NCBI GenBank assembly: GCA_902475285.1 | Contig: CABRZA010000107.1 | Coordinates: 1 to 8,588, forward strand | Source of the DNA: an uncultured Porphyromonadaceae bacterium | GTDB taxonomy: Bacteria > Bacteroidota > Bacteroidia > Bacteroidales > Muribaculaceae | DNA length: 8,588 bases | Reading direction: 5' to 3' | Shown: positions 1 through 5,484 of the stretch, piece after piece | Position numbering within the stretch: the first letter of the stretch is position 1 | Layout of the letters: the number at the start of each line of letters is the position of its first letter | Program-made: the position numbers and the translations under genes | The notes under the pieces: model-generated | Databases searched by the model: none | Told to the model about the DNA's origin: nothing | What the model saw: only the letters and a program-made list of their open reading frames with translations

Positions 1-572
1 CAAGGCATATTGCAAGATTTATTTCCGGCATCTGGCAGATACACCCCTTCGGTGAAGGCAACACACGGACAACAGCCGTATTCCTTATCAAATATCTCAA
101 AAGTTTTGGTTTCGACGTCAACAACCGCAGTTTTGAAAAACACTCCTGGTTCTTCCGCAATGCTCTTGTCCGTTCTCAATACGAGAATATTCCAAAAGGC
201 GTACACCGTACGTTCGAACCTCTGGAGCGTTTCATGAATTTTGCTCTCTTTGGCATTCCCGCCGACCTCAGAAACCGTACATTGCACATACGCTGGATCC
301 TGGAGGCAGGGCAAGTCGACGTTTTGAGCGACACTAAACGCCAAAATGGCGTTTTGGAAACGTCACACTCTTCAAGTTCCCAATTATCATTGAACGAACT
401 GGCCGTAATCCGTTCAATATCCCGGGCCCCGAAAATTTCAATAGCCGGCATAGTGGCCAACACGCACCTCTCCCGCCGAACCGTCGACCGCATCATCAGC
501 GTGTTGAAAGAAAAAGGCCTCCTTAGCCGATCCGGCGCCAAAAACAATGCCACCTGGATAATCAATACCTAG
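1..572 (+). CDS. Fic family protein, C-terminal part (cut by window edge)
   Basis: Fic domains transfer AMP or a related phosphate-containing moiety onto target proteins. The reading frame is open from the window edge (first full codon at 3) to TAG at 570-572, giving 189 visible residues; the start and N-terminal part of the Fic domain lie outside. The Fic loop HPFGEGNTR is encoded at 42-68, with the catalytic His at visible residue 14 and an acidic residue plus GN for Mg-ATP binding. The final Arg of the usual HxFx(D/E)GNxRxxR motif is Ala here (RTTA). After further Fic helices, about the last 60 residues (from roughly position 387) resemble a winged helix-turn-helix domain, with a plausible recognition segment around LSRRTVDRIISVLKEKG. 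Fic proteins with a C-terminal winged helix are common in Bacteroidota. Base composition is visibly less GC-rich than the operon downstream, which may reflect horizontal transfer. Neither a cognate antitoxin nor a target can be seen. Confidence 0.88.
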   Translation, partial: RHIARFISGIWQIHPFGEGNTRTTAVFLIKYLKSFGFDVNNRSFEKHSWFFRNALVRSQYENIPKGVHRTFEPLERFMNFALFGIPADLRNRTLHIRWILEAGQVDVLSDTKRQNGVLETSHSSSSQLSLNELAVIRSISRAPKISIAGIVANTHLSRRTVDRIISVLKEKGLLSRSGAKNNATWIINT

Positions 573-745
573 TATTTTACCAACACCATAAAAATGTGAG
601 CAAGTGAAAATTATCCGCTTTGAAATAAATCAGGCAGGGGAGGTTCCCCCCGCAGCGGATGGTGGAAACTTGGCCGACCCATCACGTCGGAAAGCATTTC
701 AGCGACGAATTATTTTTAGACAGAAGAACATAAGATCCCTACCTC
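573..745 (+). other. Short unassigned stretch with local hairpins before a terminator
   Basis: No recognised gene. Inverted repeats include ATCCGCT at 613-619 with AGCGGAT at 654-660, enclosing a GGGGA/TCCCC hairpin at 637-649, and CCGAC at 674-678 with GTCGG at 686-690. Two short readings exist. One starts at GTG 604 and runs through the terminator to 975. The other starts at ATG 659 and gives only 24 residues, ending with TAA at 731-733, 12 bp before the terminator stem. I see no TAnnTTTG promoter just upstream. The segment could be a small structured RNA, a tiny gene, or simply the 3' untranslated region of the Fic gene. None is established. Confidence 0.25.
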
Positions 746-780
746 AAACCGCCGCCGTGCCTCACAGCGGCGGTTTCTTT
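746..780 (+). terminator. Intrinsic terminator downstream of the Fic region
   Basis: A perfect 10-bp stem, AAACCGCCGC (746-755) with GCGGCGGTTT (767-776), closes an 11-nt loop and is followed by CTTT. The U-run is short, so efficiency is uncertain, but the stem is strong. It probably ends transcripts coming from the Fic gene or from the small unit just before it. Confidence 0.6.
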
Positions 781-819
781 GTGGGGGGCGGCCAACCGGC
801 TGGCTTTCGTGCTGTGGAT

Positions 820-972
820 GTGCAACGGCTGTGCATTGGTTGTGCAACGGGTGTGCAACGGGTGTGCATCGAAAATCGGGCCTACAATGCCTTGTGGGGG
901 CGATTTTTGGGGCGAGCGGAAATCGGGTGTGCAACGGGTGTGCAGCTAATGTGCAGCGGCTGTGTTTTCACT
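820..972 (+). repeat. 11-bp tandem repeats, consensus GTGCAACGGGT, in two blocks
   Basis: Consecutive 11-bp units begin at 820, 831, 842, 853 and 864, and again at 929, 940, 951 and (weak) 962. The units at 842, 853 and 929 are identical (GTGCAACGGGT); the others keep GTGCA and vary in the second half. The 54-bp spacer contains an inverted repeat, AAAATCG at 872-878 with CGATTTT at 901-907. The period is close to one DNA helical turn, so all units would face the same side of the helix. This is compatible with an iteron-like protein-binding array or a simple tandem duplication. An 11-bp period shifts the reading frame with each unit, so a protein-coding repeat is less natural. Confidence 0.75.
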
Positions 973-975
973 TAG

Positions 976-1018
976 TTTGCCACTTATATATAATAAGAAA
1001 AAGATAAAAGATATAGAA
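976..1018. other. AT-rich patch next to the 11-bp repeats
   Basis: About 43 bp made almost entirely of A and T (TATATATAATAAG followed by AAAAGATAAAAGATATAG), in strong contrast with the GC-rich flanks. It sits directly after the repeat array and before two hairpins. It may be an easily melted segment or a promoter-like region, although no TAnnTTTG element is present. Confidence 0.45.
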
Positions 1019-1025
1019 CCCCCTA

Positions 1026-1082
1026 CCCTCTCTGACGAGAGGGATTCCCCCACCGCCGCCACCTTTGGGGGAAATTTTTTTT
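1026..1082 (+). terminator. Tandem hairpins and U-tract: strong intrinsic terminator
   Basis: The first hairpin is CCCTCTC (1026-1032) with GAGAGGG (1037-1043) around a TGAC tetraloop. The second has an 8-bp stem, TTCCCCCA (1045-1052) with TGGGGGAA (1066-1073), and a 13-nt loop. It is followed by A and eight T residues at 1075-1082. This is a textbook plus-strand Rho-independent terminator. No convincing gene lies between it and the earlier terminator at 746-780, so the transcript it ends is unknown. Confidence 0.75.
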
Positions 1083-1249
1083 GGCTTTGATTTTTTCGTT
1101 CAGACTCTTGACAGGTAAAGTGCTGTGCGAAAGTGGGTTTTCAAAACAAGGGGGCCGCCCCGCCGCGTTAACGAAGGTTAAAAACGGCCTTTTTGGGCCT
1201 ACTTTTTCCCATTGGGAAAAAATCGGGGATAATCCGCACGGGGCGGTCG
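1083..1249. other. Non-coding stretch with several small inverted repeats
   Basis: I see no gene here. Inverted repeats are TTTTTCCC (1203-1210) with GGGAAAAA (1214-1221), GGCC (1186-1189) with GGCC (1196-1199), and a longer-range pair CCGCCCCG (1155-1162) with CGGGGCGG (1239-1246) that encloses both. They lie upstream of the promoter-like element at 1250, so that promoter would not transcribe them. An open reading from 1081 to 1368 has no recognisable family and a weak TTG start. Confidence 0.4.
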
Positions 1250-1257
1250 TAACTTTG
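1250..1257 (+). promoter_or_regulatory. Bacteroidota -7 element TAACTTTG
   Basis: TAACTTTG matches the TAnnTTTG consensus exactly. No TTTG element is found at the expected distance upstream. It lies 19 bp before the ATG at 1277, a normal promoter-to-start distance, so it might read a small ORF or a long leader of the CobW-family gene. Confidence 0.4.
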
Positions 1258-1276
1258 CATCATAATTCAACGCCGC

Positions 1277-1516
1277 ATGAAAACTTTCGCCAAAATTTAC
1301 CACGACATCGACCCCGCACCCGAAATCAAAACTGCATCATCAACCCTGATCACCACATCCCGAAATGAAACCCATCTTCCCGCATCACCCCACTTTAAGC
1401 ACCTTCCCGCACGGCGGCGAAAAAAAAAGCGCCGGACAATCGGGGAAAGAAAAAAATTTGTATCTTTGCGAAGAATTGGCACATGCGCCGAGCGTGCGCC
1501 TCAGTATATGGTATAG
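1277..1516 (+). CDS. Doubtful small ORF upstream of the CobW-family gene
   Basis: 79 codons from ATG 1277 to TAG 1514-1516, two bases before the CobW-family start at 1519. In its favour are a consensus -7 element just upstream and a natural-looking beginning (MKTFAKIYHDIDPAPEIK). Against it, the second half becomes a run of Arg and Lys codons over an A-rich tract that also contains the promoter at 1461, and no family is recognisable. A second ATG-led reading (1365-1586) overlaps it. It may be a leader peptide coupled to the next gene, a decayed remnant or chance. Confidence 0.15.
   Translation: MKTFAKIYHDIDPAPEIKTASSTLITTSRNETHLPASPHFKHLPARRRKKKRRTIGERKKFVSLRRIGTCAERAPQYMV
1461..1468 (+). 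promoter_or_regulatory. Promoter -7 element for the CobW-family operon
   Basis: TATCTTTG matches TAnnTTTG and follows an A-rich tract. There is no clear TTTG at the -33 position. Transcription would begin near 1473-1476, giving a leader of about 45 nt to ATG 1519. This argues against the more upstream ATG at 1483, which would have a leader of only about 8 nt. I could not find a convincing Zur-type palindrome in the leader. Confidence 0.55.
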
Positions 1517-1518
1517 AT

Positions 1519-2808
1519 ATGAAACGCGATATTCCCGTGCTGCTGCTGACGGGCTATCTGGGCAGCGGCAAAACTACGCTTCTTAACCGTATTCTCACCA
1601 ACGAACGCGGTATAAAATTTGCCGTGATAGTCAACGATATAGGCGAGGTAAACATCGACGCCGACCTCATTCAGAAAGGCGGCGTGGTGGGAGGCGCCGA
1701 TTCGAGCGACCTCGTGGCCCTGCAAAACGGCTGCATATGCTGCACCCTGAAAATGGACCTCGTGGAGCAGCTTAGCGACCTCGTGGCTGCCGGCACTTTC
1801 GACTACATCGTGATCGAGGCCAGCGGCATATGCGAGCCCGAGCCCATTGCGCGGACAATATGTTCGATGCCCTCGCTCGAAGAGCGCTATCAGCGCGGCG
1901 GCGTGCCCCGCCTCGACTGCATATGCACCGTGGTCGACGCCCTGAGGCTCAAAAGCGAATTCGGCTGCGGCGACGCCCTGACGGCAAAGAACATCGACGA
2001 GGACGACATCGAAAACCTTGTGATACAGCAGATAGAGTTCTGCAACATCATCCTGCTCAACAAGATATCGGAAGTTACACCCGAGGAGGCCGGCCGCATC
2101 AAGGCTATAATCAGAGCCATACAGCCCAAGGCAAAAATCATAGAGTGCGACTACGCCGACGTGGACCTTTCTGAGCTGATAAACACGGGGCTGTTCGACT
2201 ACGAGTCGGTAGCTACGTCGGCCTCGTGGGTGAGCGAGATAGAGAAGGCTCCCACCGAGGAGATGGAGGAGGAGGCCCACGGCCATCACCATCATCACCA
2301 CGACCATGACCACGACGGGGAGGAGCACGGCCACCATCACCACCACGACCACGACGATGAGCACGACGACCACTCGCACTGCGACCACGAGCACGGCGTG
2401 TGCTGCTGCCACCACCATCACGGCGAAGGCGAGGCCGAGGAGTACGGCATACAGACCTTCGTATACTACCGCCGGCCCGGCTTCGACATCAACCGCTTCG
2501 ACCGCTTCGTGGCCTCGCTGTGGCCCAAGAACATCATCCGCGCCAAGGGCGTGATTTACTTCAAGCACAACAGCGACATGAGCTACCTCTTCGAGCAGGC
2601 CGGCGTGCAGAAGAAACTCACCGAAGCCGGCTACTGGTATGCCACCGCCCCCGAGGATGAGCTCGCGCGCTTCATGGAGAACGAGCCCGGCCTGGCACGC
2701 GACTGGGACCCCGTCTACGGCGACCGAATGATAAAACTCGTAATCATAGGGCAGCACCTCGACCGAAAGGCCATCGAGGAGCAGCTCGATGCCTGCCTGG
2801 CAAAATAA
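1519..2808 (+). CDS. CobW/COG0523 GTPase, putative metallochaperone with His-rich insert
   Basis: 429 residues; cytosolic G3E-family P-loop GTPase. Relatives deliver zinc, cobalt or other metals to client proteins. The Walker A motif GYLGSGKTT spans residues 12-20. The family metal site CxCC is C72-I-C74-C75. EASG at 100-103 fits the switch/Walker B region. The guanine motif reads N181-K182-I183-S184, so the Asp of NKxD is replaced by Ser. Residues 254-301 are a metal-binding insert with 25 His, 13 Asp/Glu and 4 Cys. A CobW C-terminal domain follows from about residue 308. I chose ATG 1519 because MKRDIPVLLLTG is the usual N-terminus and the promoter fits it; an in-frame ATG at 1483 would add 12 unlikely residues. 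It is the first gene of the cluster, 14 bp before ftsE. The family is certain; the metal is not, though zinc is likeliest. Confidence 0.93.
   Translation: MKRDIPVLLLTGYLGSGKTTLLNRILTNERGIKFAVIVNDIGEVNIDADLIQKGGVVGGADSSDLVALQNGCICCTLKMDLVEQLSDLVAAGTFDYIVIEASGICEPEPIARTICSMPSLEERYQRGGVPRLDCICTVVDALRLKSEFGCGDALTAKNIDEDDIENLVIQQIEFCNIILLNKISEVTPEEAGRIKAIIRAIQPKAKIIECDYADVDLSELINTGLFDYESVATSASWVSEIEKAPTEEMEEEAHGHHHHHHDHDHDGEEHGHHHHHDHDDEHDDHSHCDHEHGVCCCHHHHGEGEAEEYGIQTFVYYRRPGFDINRFDRFVASLWPKNIIRAKGVIYFKHNSDMSYLFEQAGVQKKLTEAGYWYATAPEDELARFMENEPGLARDWDPVYGDRMIKLVIIGQHLDRKAIEEQLDACLAK
2278..2421 (+). repeat. Coding low-complexity His/Asp/Cys tract in the CobW-family protein
   Basis: Encodes residues 254-301 as runs of His (six, five and four in a row) alternating with Asp-His pairs and ending in a CCC-HHHH cluster. 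His codons alternate CAC and CAT, so the tract has imperfect CAC-rich repeats at the DNA level. The frame stays open and conserved CobW sequence resumes after it, so it is a genuine insert. Such linkers in COG0523 proteins are generally taken as metal buffers. Confidence 0.85.
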
Positions 2809-2822
2809 GAGCTTGTTTAATA

Positions 2823-3530
2823 ATGGCAAATATCATAGAATATCACGGCGTGGAGGTGCTCCGCAACGAGCACGTGGCACTCAAAGACGTCGACTGGACC
2901 GTGGCCGAAGGGGAGTTCGTGTATCTCCTCGGCGCCGTGGGCTCGGGCAAGACGTCGCTTATGAAAACCGTCTACGCCGAAGTACCCCTAACCACCGGCG
3001 AGGCGCGCGTGATGGACTATGACCTCCTTGCCCTGCGCCGCCGCGACGTGCCCTACCTGCGCCGCCGCATAGGCATCGTATTCCAGGACTTCCAGCTCCT
3101 TCCCGACCGTACGGCCTACGCCAACCTCGACTTCGTGCTCGCCGCCACCGGCTGGCGCTCGCGCAAGGAGCGCGAGGAGCGCATCGACAAGGTGCTCGAG
3201 CTCACCGGCATGACAACGAAGGCCTACAAGATGCCCCACCAGCTCTCCGGCGGCGAGCAGCAGCGCATAGCCATAGCCCGCGCCCTGCTCAACAGCCCCT
3301 CGCTAATCCTCGCCGACGAGCCCACCGGCAACCTCGACCCCGCCACGGGGCACAACATAATGTCGCACCTCCACGAGATAAGCCGCACCACGGGAACCGC
3401 CGTGGTGGTGGCAACGCACAACCACTCCTTTCCCCGCGAATTTCCGGGGCGCGTGCTGCGCTGCGAGCGCAAGCGACTGATGGCCGACATATATGCCGGC
3501 ACTACAACTACCAACATCACTATGCAATGA
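2823..3530 (+). CDS. ftsE: FtsE-type cell-division ABC transporter ATPase
   Basis: 235 residues. FtsE is the ATPase partner of membrane protein FtsX; the pair sits at the division site and activates peptidoglycan hydrolases. Visible motifs are Walker A G37-AVGSGKTS ending at residue 45, the Q-loop in IGIVFQDFQLL, the ABC signature LSGGEQQ from residue 141, Walker B LILADEP from residue 161 followed by TGNLD, and the H-loop histidine H199. The sequence closely follows the Bacteroidales FtsE form (KMPHQLSGGEQQRIAIARAL). Past the usual end near CERKRL there is a short Thr-rich tail of about 16 residues. The gene starts 14 bp after the CobW-family gene, and its TGA overlaps the next ATG (ATGA), suggesting translational coupling. 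No FtsX gene is in the window; Bacteroidales often encode it elsewhere. A LolD-like lipoprotein exporter ATPase is the main alternative. Confidence 0.85.
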   Translation: MANIIEYHGVEVLRNEHVALKDVDWTVAEGEFVYLLGAVGSGKTSLMKTVYAEVPLTTGEARVMDYDLLALRRRDVPYLRRRIGIVFQDFQLLPDRTAYANLDFVLAATGWRSRKEREERIDKVLELTGMTTKAYKMPHQLSGGEQQRIAIARALLNSPSLILADEPTGNLDPATGHNIMSHLHEISRTTGTAVVVATHNHSFPREFPGRVLRCERKRLMADIYAGTTTTNITMQ

Positions 3531-4300
3531 AAATTCGGACAATAGCTCTGACTCTCTTCGCTCTGTCGACGGCCTTCTCCTCGCCGGCACAACTCAATCT
3601 CGGCCGCATGGCCCAGGGGCTGGGAAAGGCCGCCCAGGCCGTAACCCTCACCGACCAACAGATGGCGGCCTACGTGAAGGAATACATCGACTGGATGGAC
3701 GCCCACAACCCCGTGACGCCCGCCGACAGCCCCTACACCCGGCGCCTCGACTCGCTCACCGCCGGACTCACCTCGGCCGAGGGCATACCTCTGAATTTCA
3801 AGGTATACGATGTTATCGACGTGAACGCCTTCGCATGCGCCGACGGAAGCGTGCGCGTGTTCTCGTCGCTGATGGACATAATGAGCGACGACGAGCTCCT
3901 CGGCGTCATCGGCCATGAGATAGGCCATGTGGCCCACAAGGACTCCAAGAAGGCCTTCAAGCAGGCACTCCTTACGTCGGCACTCCTCGACGCCGCTGCC
4001 GGCACCAACAAGACCGCCGCCGCCCTCACCGACTCGCAGCTGGGCAAGCTCGGCGAAGCCCTCGCCGGCGCATCCTACTCGAAGAAGCAGGAGACGGCGG
4101 CCGACGACTACGGCTACGACTTCCTCAAAAGCCACGGCAAGAACCCGGCGGCGATGGCCAAATCGTTCATGAAGCTCAAAGAGCTCCAGGGCGACGCCAA
4201 GAGCAGCAAGCTCAACCAGCTCTTCTCGTCGCACCCCGACCTCGACGCGCGCATCAAGCGCATGCAGAAACGCGCCACCGACGACGGCTACCAACTCTAA
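3527..4300 (+). CDS. Secreted M48 family zinc metallopeptidase
   Basis: 257 residues with an N-terminal signal peptide of about 21 residues (MKIR, a hydrophobic core, then SSPAQ as a likely signal peptidase I site). There is no lipobox Cys, so the protein should be periplasmic and soluble rather than a lipoprotein. The catalytic zinc site is HEIGH at residues 130-134, and the third ligand is probably E189 in ETAADDYG. A C-terminal SSHPDLDARIKRM is typical of the family. These features match the LoiP/BepA-like branch of M48, which acts in envelope protein quality control. It overlaps ftsE by 4 bp (ATGA) and is followed 17 bp later by upp. The substrate is unknown. The start is fixed by the overlap and the signal peptide. 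Confidence 0.92.
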   Translation: MKIRTIALTLFALSTAFSSPAQLNLGRMAQGLGKAAQAVTLTDQQMAAYVKEYIDWMDAHNPVTPADSPYTRRLDSLTAGLTSAEGIPLNFKVYDVIDVNAFACADGSVRVFSSLMDIMSDDELLGVIGHEIGHVAHKDSKKAFKQALLTSALLDAAAGTNKTAAALTDSQLGKLGEALAGASYSKKQETAADDYGYDFLKSHGKNPAAMAKSFMKLKELQGDAKSSKLNQLFSSHPDLDARIKRMQKRATDDGYQL

Positions 4301-4317
4301 CTAAAACCGAACACGAT

Positions 4318-4971
4318 ATGAAAGTACATAACTTTGCCGAACATCCGTCGCTCGTGAGCCAGTACCTGGCCGAGATGCGCGACACCGGCGTGCAGACCGA
4401 CCGCCTCCGCTTCCGCCGCAACCTCGAGCGCCTGGGCGAAATTTTCGCCTACGAGCTGTCGAAGGACATGCACTATGCCACCGTGGCCGTTCCCACACCT
4501 CTGGGCGTGGAGGCACAGTGCCAGGTGCTCGACGAAAAAATAGTTCTCGCCACCATCTTCCGCGCCGGCGTGCCATTCCACCAGGGTTTCCTGCGCTACT
4601 TCGACAACGCCGAGAACGCCTTTGTGTCGGCCTACCGCAAATATAAGGAGAAGGAGAACTTCGACGTATGCATCGAGTACCTCGCCTCGCCGCTTCTCGA
4701 CGGCAAGACACTCGTTCTGGTCGACCCGATGCTTGCCACGGGCGCCTCGATGGAGCTGAGCTACCGCGCCCTGCTCACCAAGGGCACTCCCTCCAAGCTG
4801 CACATAGCCTCGGTGATAGCCTCGCGCAAGGCCGTCGACTACATGCAGAGCGTCATGCCCGCCGACAGCGAGCTGTGGGTGGGCGTGATCGACGACGAAA
4901 TCAACGCGCACAGCTACATAGTGCCCGGCCTCGGCGACGCCGGCGACCTTGCCTACGGCACAAAGGAATAA
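4318..4971 (+). CDS. upp: Uracil phosphoribosyltransferase
   Basis: 217 residues; a cytosolic salvage enzyme that converts uracil and PRPP to UMP and pyrophosphate. The PRPP-binding loop is LVLVDPMLATGAS at residues 132-144. The uracil-binding C-terminal segment is YIVPGLGDAGD at residues 200-210, followed by the terminal LAYGTKE. The length and the upstream RAGVPF segment also fit the family. It lies 17 bp downstream of the M48 peptidase gene and 38 bp upstream of the DUF805 gene. There is no separate promoter in the gap, so it is probably co-transcribed with its neighbours. A TAACTTTG string lies just inside the gene at 4329-4336, but a transcript from it would lack the start codon. Confidence 0.95.
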   Translation: MKVHNFAEHPSLVSQYLAEMRDTGVQTDRLRFRRNLERLGEIFAYELSKDMHYATVAVPTPLGVEAQCQVLDEKIVLATIFRAGVPFHQGFLRYFDNAENAFVSAYRKYKEKENFDVCIEYLASPLLDGKTLVLVDPMLATGASMELSYRALLTKGTPSKLHIASVIASRKAVDYMQSVMPADSELWVGVIDDEINAHSYIVPGLGDAGDLAYGTKE

Positions 4972-5009
4972 AACCAACACCTTAATATAAACCTTAAAAA
5001 CATCCTGTT

Positions 5010-5390
5010 ATGTATCAGCGACAAGTCACCTTCCAGGAGGCCGTGCAGCGCGCCTTCCAGAACTACTGCTGCTTCCAGGGCCGCGCCTCGCGCTCGGAAT
5101 TCTGGTGGTTCGCACTCTTCGCCTTCATCTGCGGAGCCGTATGCTCGGTGATAGGCGGTATACTCGGCGAAACTCTCGGCAATATCCTCTCGGCCCTCGT
5201 GAGCCTTGCCCTCCTTCTTCCAAATCTCGGCCTTGCATGGCGTCGTCTTCACGACATAGGCCGTGCCGGCGGATGGTACTTCATCGGCCTCGTGCCCCTC
5301 GTAGGCTGGATTCTGCTCATCATTTGGTTTGCCAAGGACAGCGAGATGCAGCCCAACCGCTTCGGTCCCGTGCCCAACGTGGAAGGCTAA
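5010..5390 (+). CDS. DUF805 family inner-membrane protein
   Basis: 126 residues, the normal size for DUF805 (YhaH-like) proteins, whose function is unknown. The family signature is complete: an N-terminal FQGRASRSEFWWF, a central LAWRRLHDIGRAGGW and the C-terminal NRFGPVP. Likely membrane helices are at residues 31-52, 56-72 and 88-108. The start at ATG 5010 leaves about 20 residues before the signature, as is usual. The 38-bp gap to upp is AT-rich but has no TAnnTTTG element, so the gene is probably the last of the plus-strand cluster. The terminator at 5408-5437 follows 17 bp after its stop codon. Confidence 0.9.
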   Translation: MYQRQVTFQEAVQRAFQNYCCFQGRASRSEFWWFALFAFICGAVCSVIGGILGETLGNILSALVSLALLLPNLGLAWRRLHDIGRAGGWYFIGLVPLVGWILLIIWFAKDSEMQPNRFGPVPNVEG

Positions 5391-5407
5391 TCATTCTTCG
5401 GAACCAT

Positions 5408-5437
5408 AAAAAAGCAGCCTCCAGGGGCTGCTTTTTA
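5408..5437. terminator. Bidirectional terminator between convergent transcription units
   Basis: An 11-bp stem, AAAAAGCAGCC (5409-5419) with GGCTGCTTTTT (5426-5436), closes a 6-nt loop. It carries a T-run on its 3' side on the plus strand and six A residues (T on the minus strand) on the other. It can therefore end the DUF805 transcript on the plus strand and the uvrC transcript on the minus strand. Confidence 0.85.
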
Positions 5438-5453
5438 TGTTAAATTCGCAGCT

Positions 5454-5473
5454 AATTTTTGCGAGTTACTTAT
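5454..5473 (+). repeat. 20-bp element, copy 1 (AATTTTTGCGAGTTACTTAT)
   Basis: It matches 18 of 20 positions with AATTTTTGCAAGTTTCTTAT at 8490-8509 in the same orientation. It lies between the bidirectional terminator and the uvrC stop codon. TCGCA (5446-5450) and TGCGA (5460-5464) form a small inverted repeat around its start. Function unknown; two copies could be coincidence in AT-rich spacers. Confidence 0.35.
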
Positions 5474-5484
5474 GGAGGCGACGG

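Noticed and set aside
820..972. CRISPR array
   Set aside because: Units are 11 bp and contiguous, without constant-length unique spacers, and no cas gene is present.
604..975. 123-codon reading starting at GTG
   Set aside because: It reads through the terminator hairpin and the 11-bp repeats, giving a Cys/Gly/Val-rich translation with no family; the repeat period is not a multiple of three.
1045..1082. Riboswitch or attenuator controlling the CobW-family operon
   Set aside because: The terminator lies upstream of both promoter elements (1250, 1461), so transcripts from those promoters would not contain it.
1186..1199. Minus-strand terminator (GGCC hairpin followed by T-run)
   Set aside because: The stem is only 4 bp and no minus-strand gene ends nearby.
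1483..1518. Upstream ATG as the start of the CobW-family protein
   Set aside because: The added 12 residues precede the normal family N-terminus, and the promoter at 1461-1468 would leave almost no leader.
1501..2829. 442-codon open frame on the minus strand opposite the CobW-family gene
   Set aside because: It is a by-product of GC-rich codon usage; the translation is low-complexity Val/Ala/His text without motifs, while the plus strand carries a complete P-loop GTPase.
3224..4294. 356-codon minus-strand open frame opposite ftsE and the M48 gene
   Set aside because: It spans two well-supported genes on the other strand and shows no family features; biased composition explains its length.
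4329..4336. TAACTTTG promoter-like element
   Set aside because: It is made of upp codons 4-7, and a transcript from it would start after the upp start codon.
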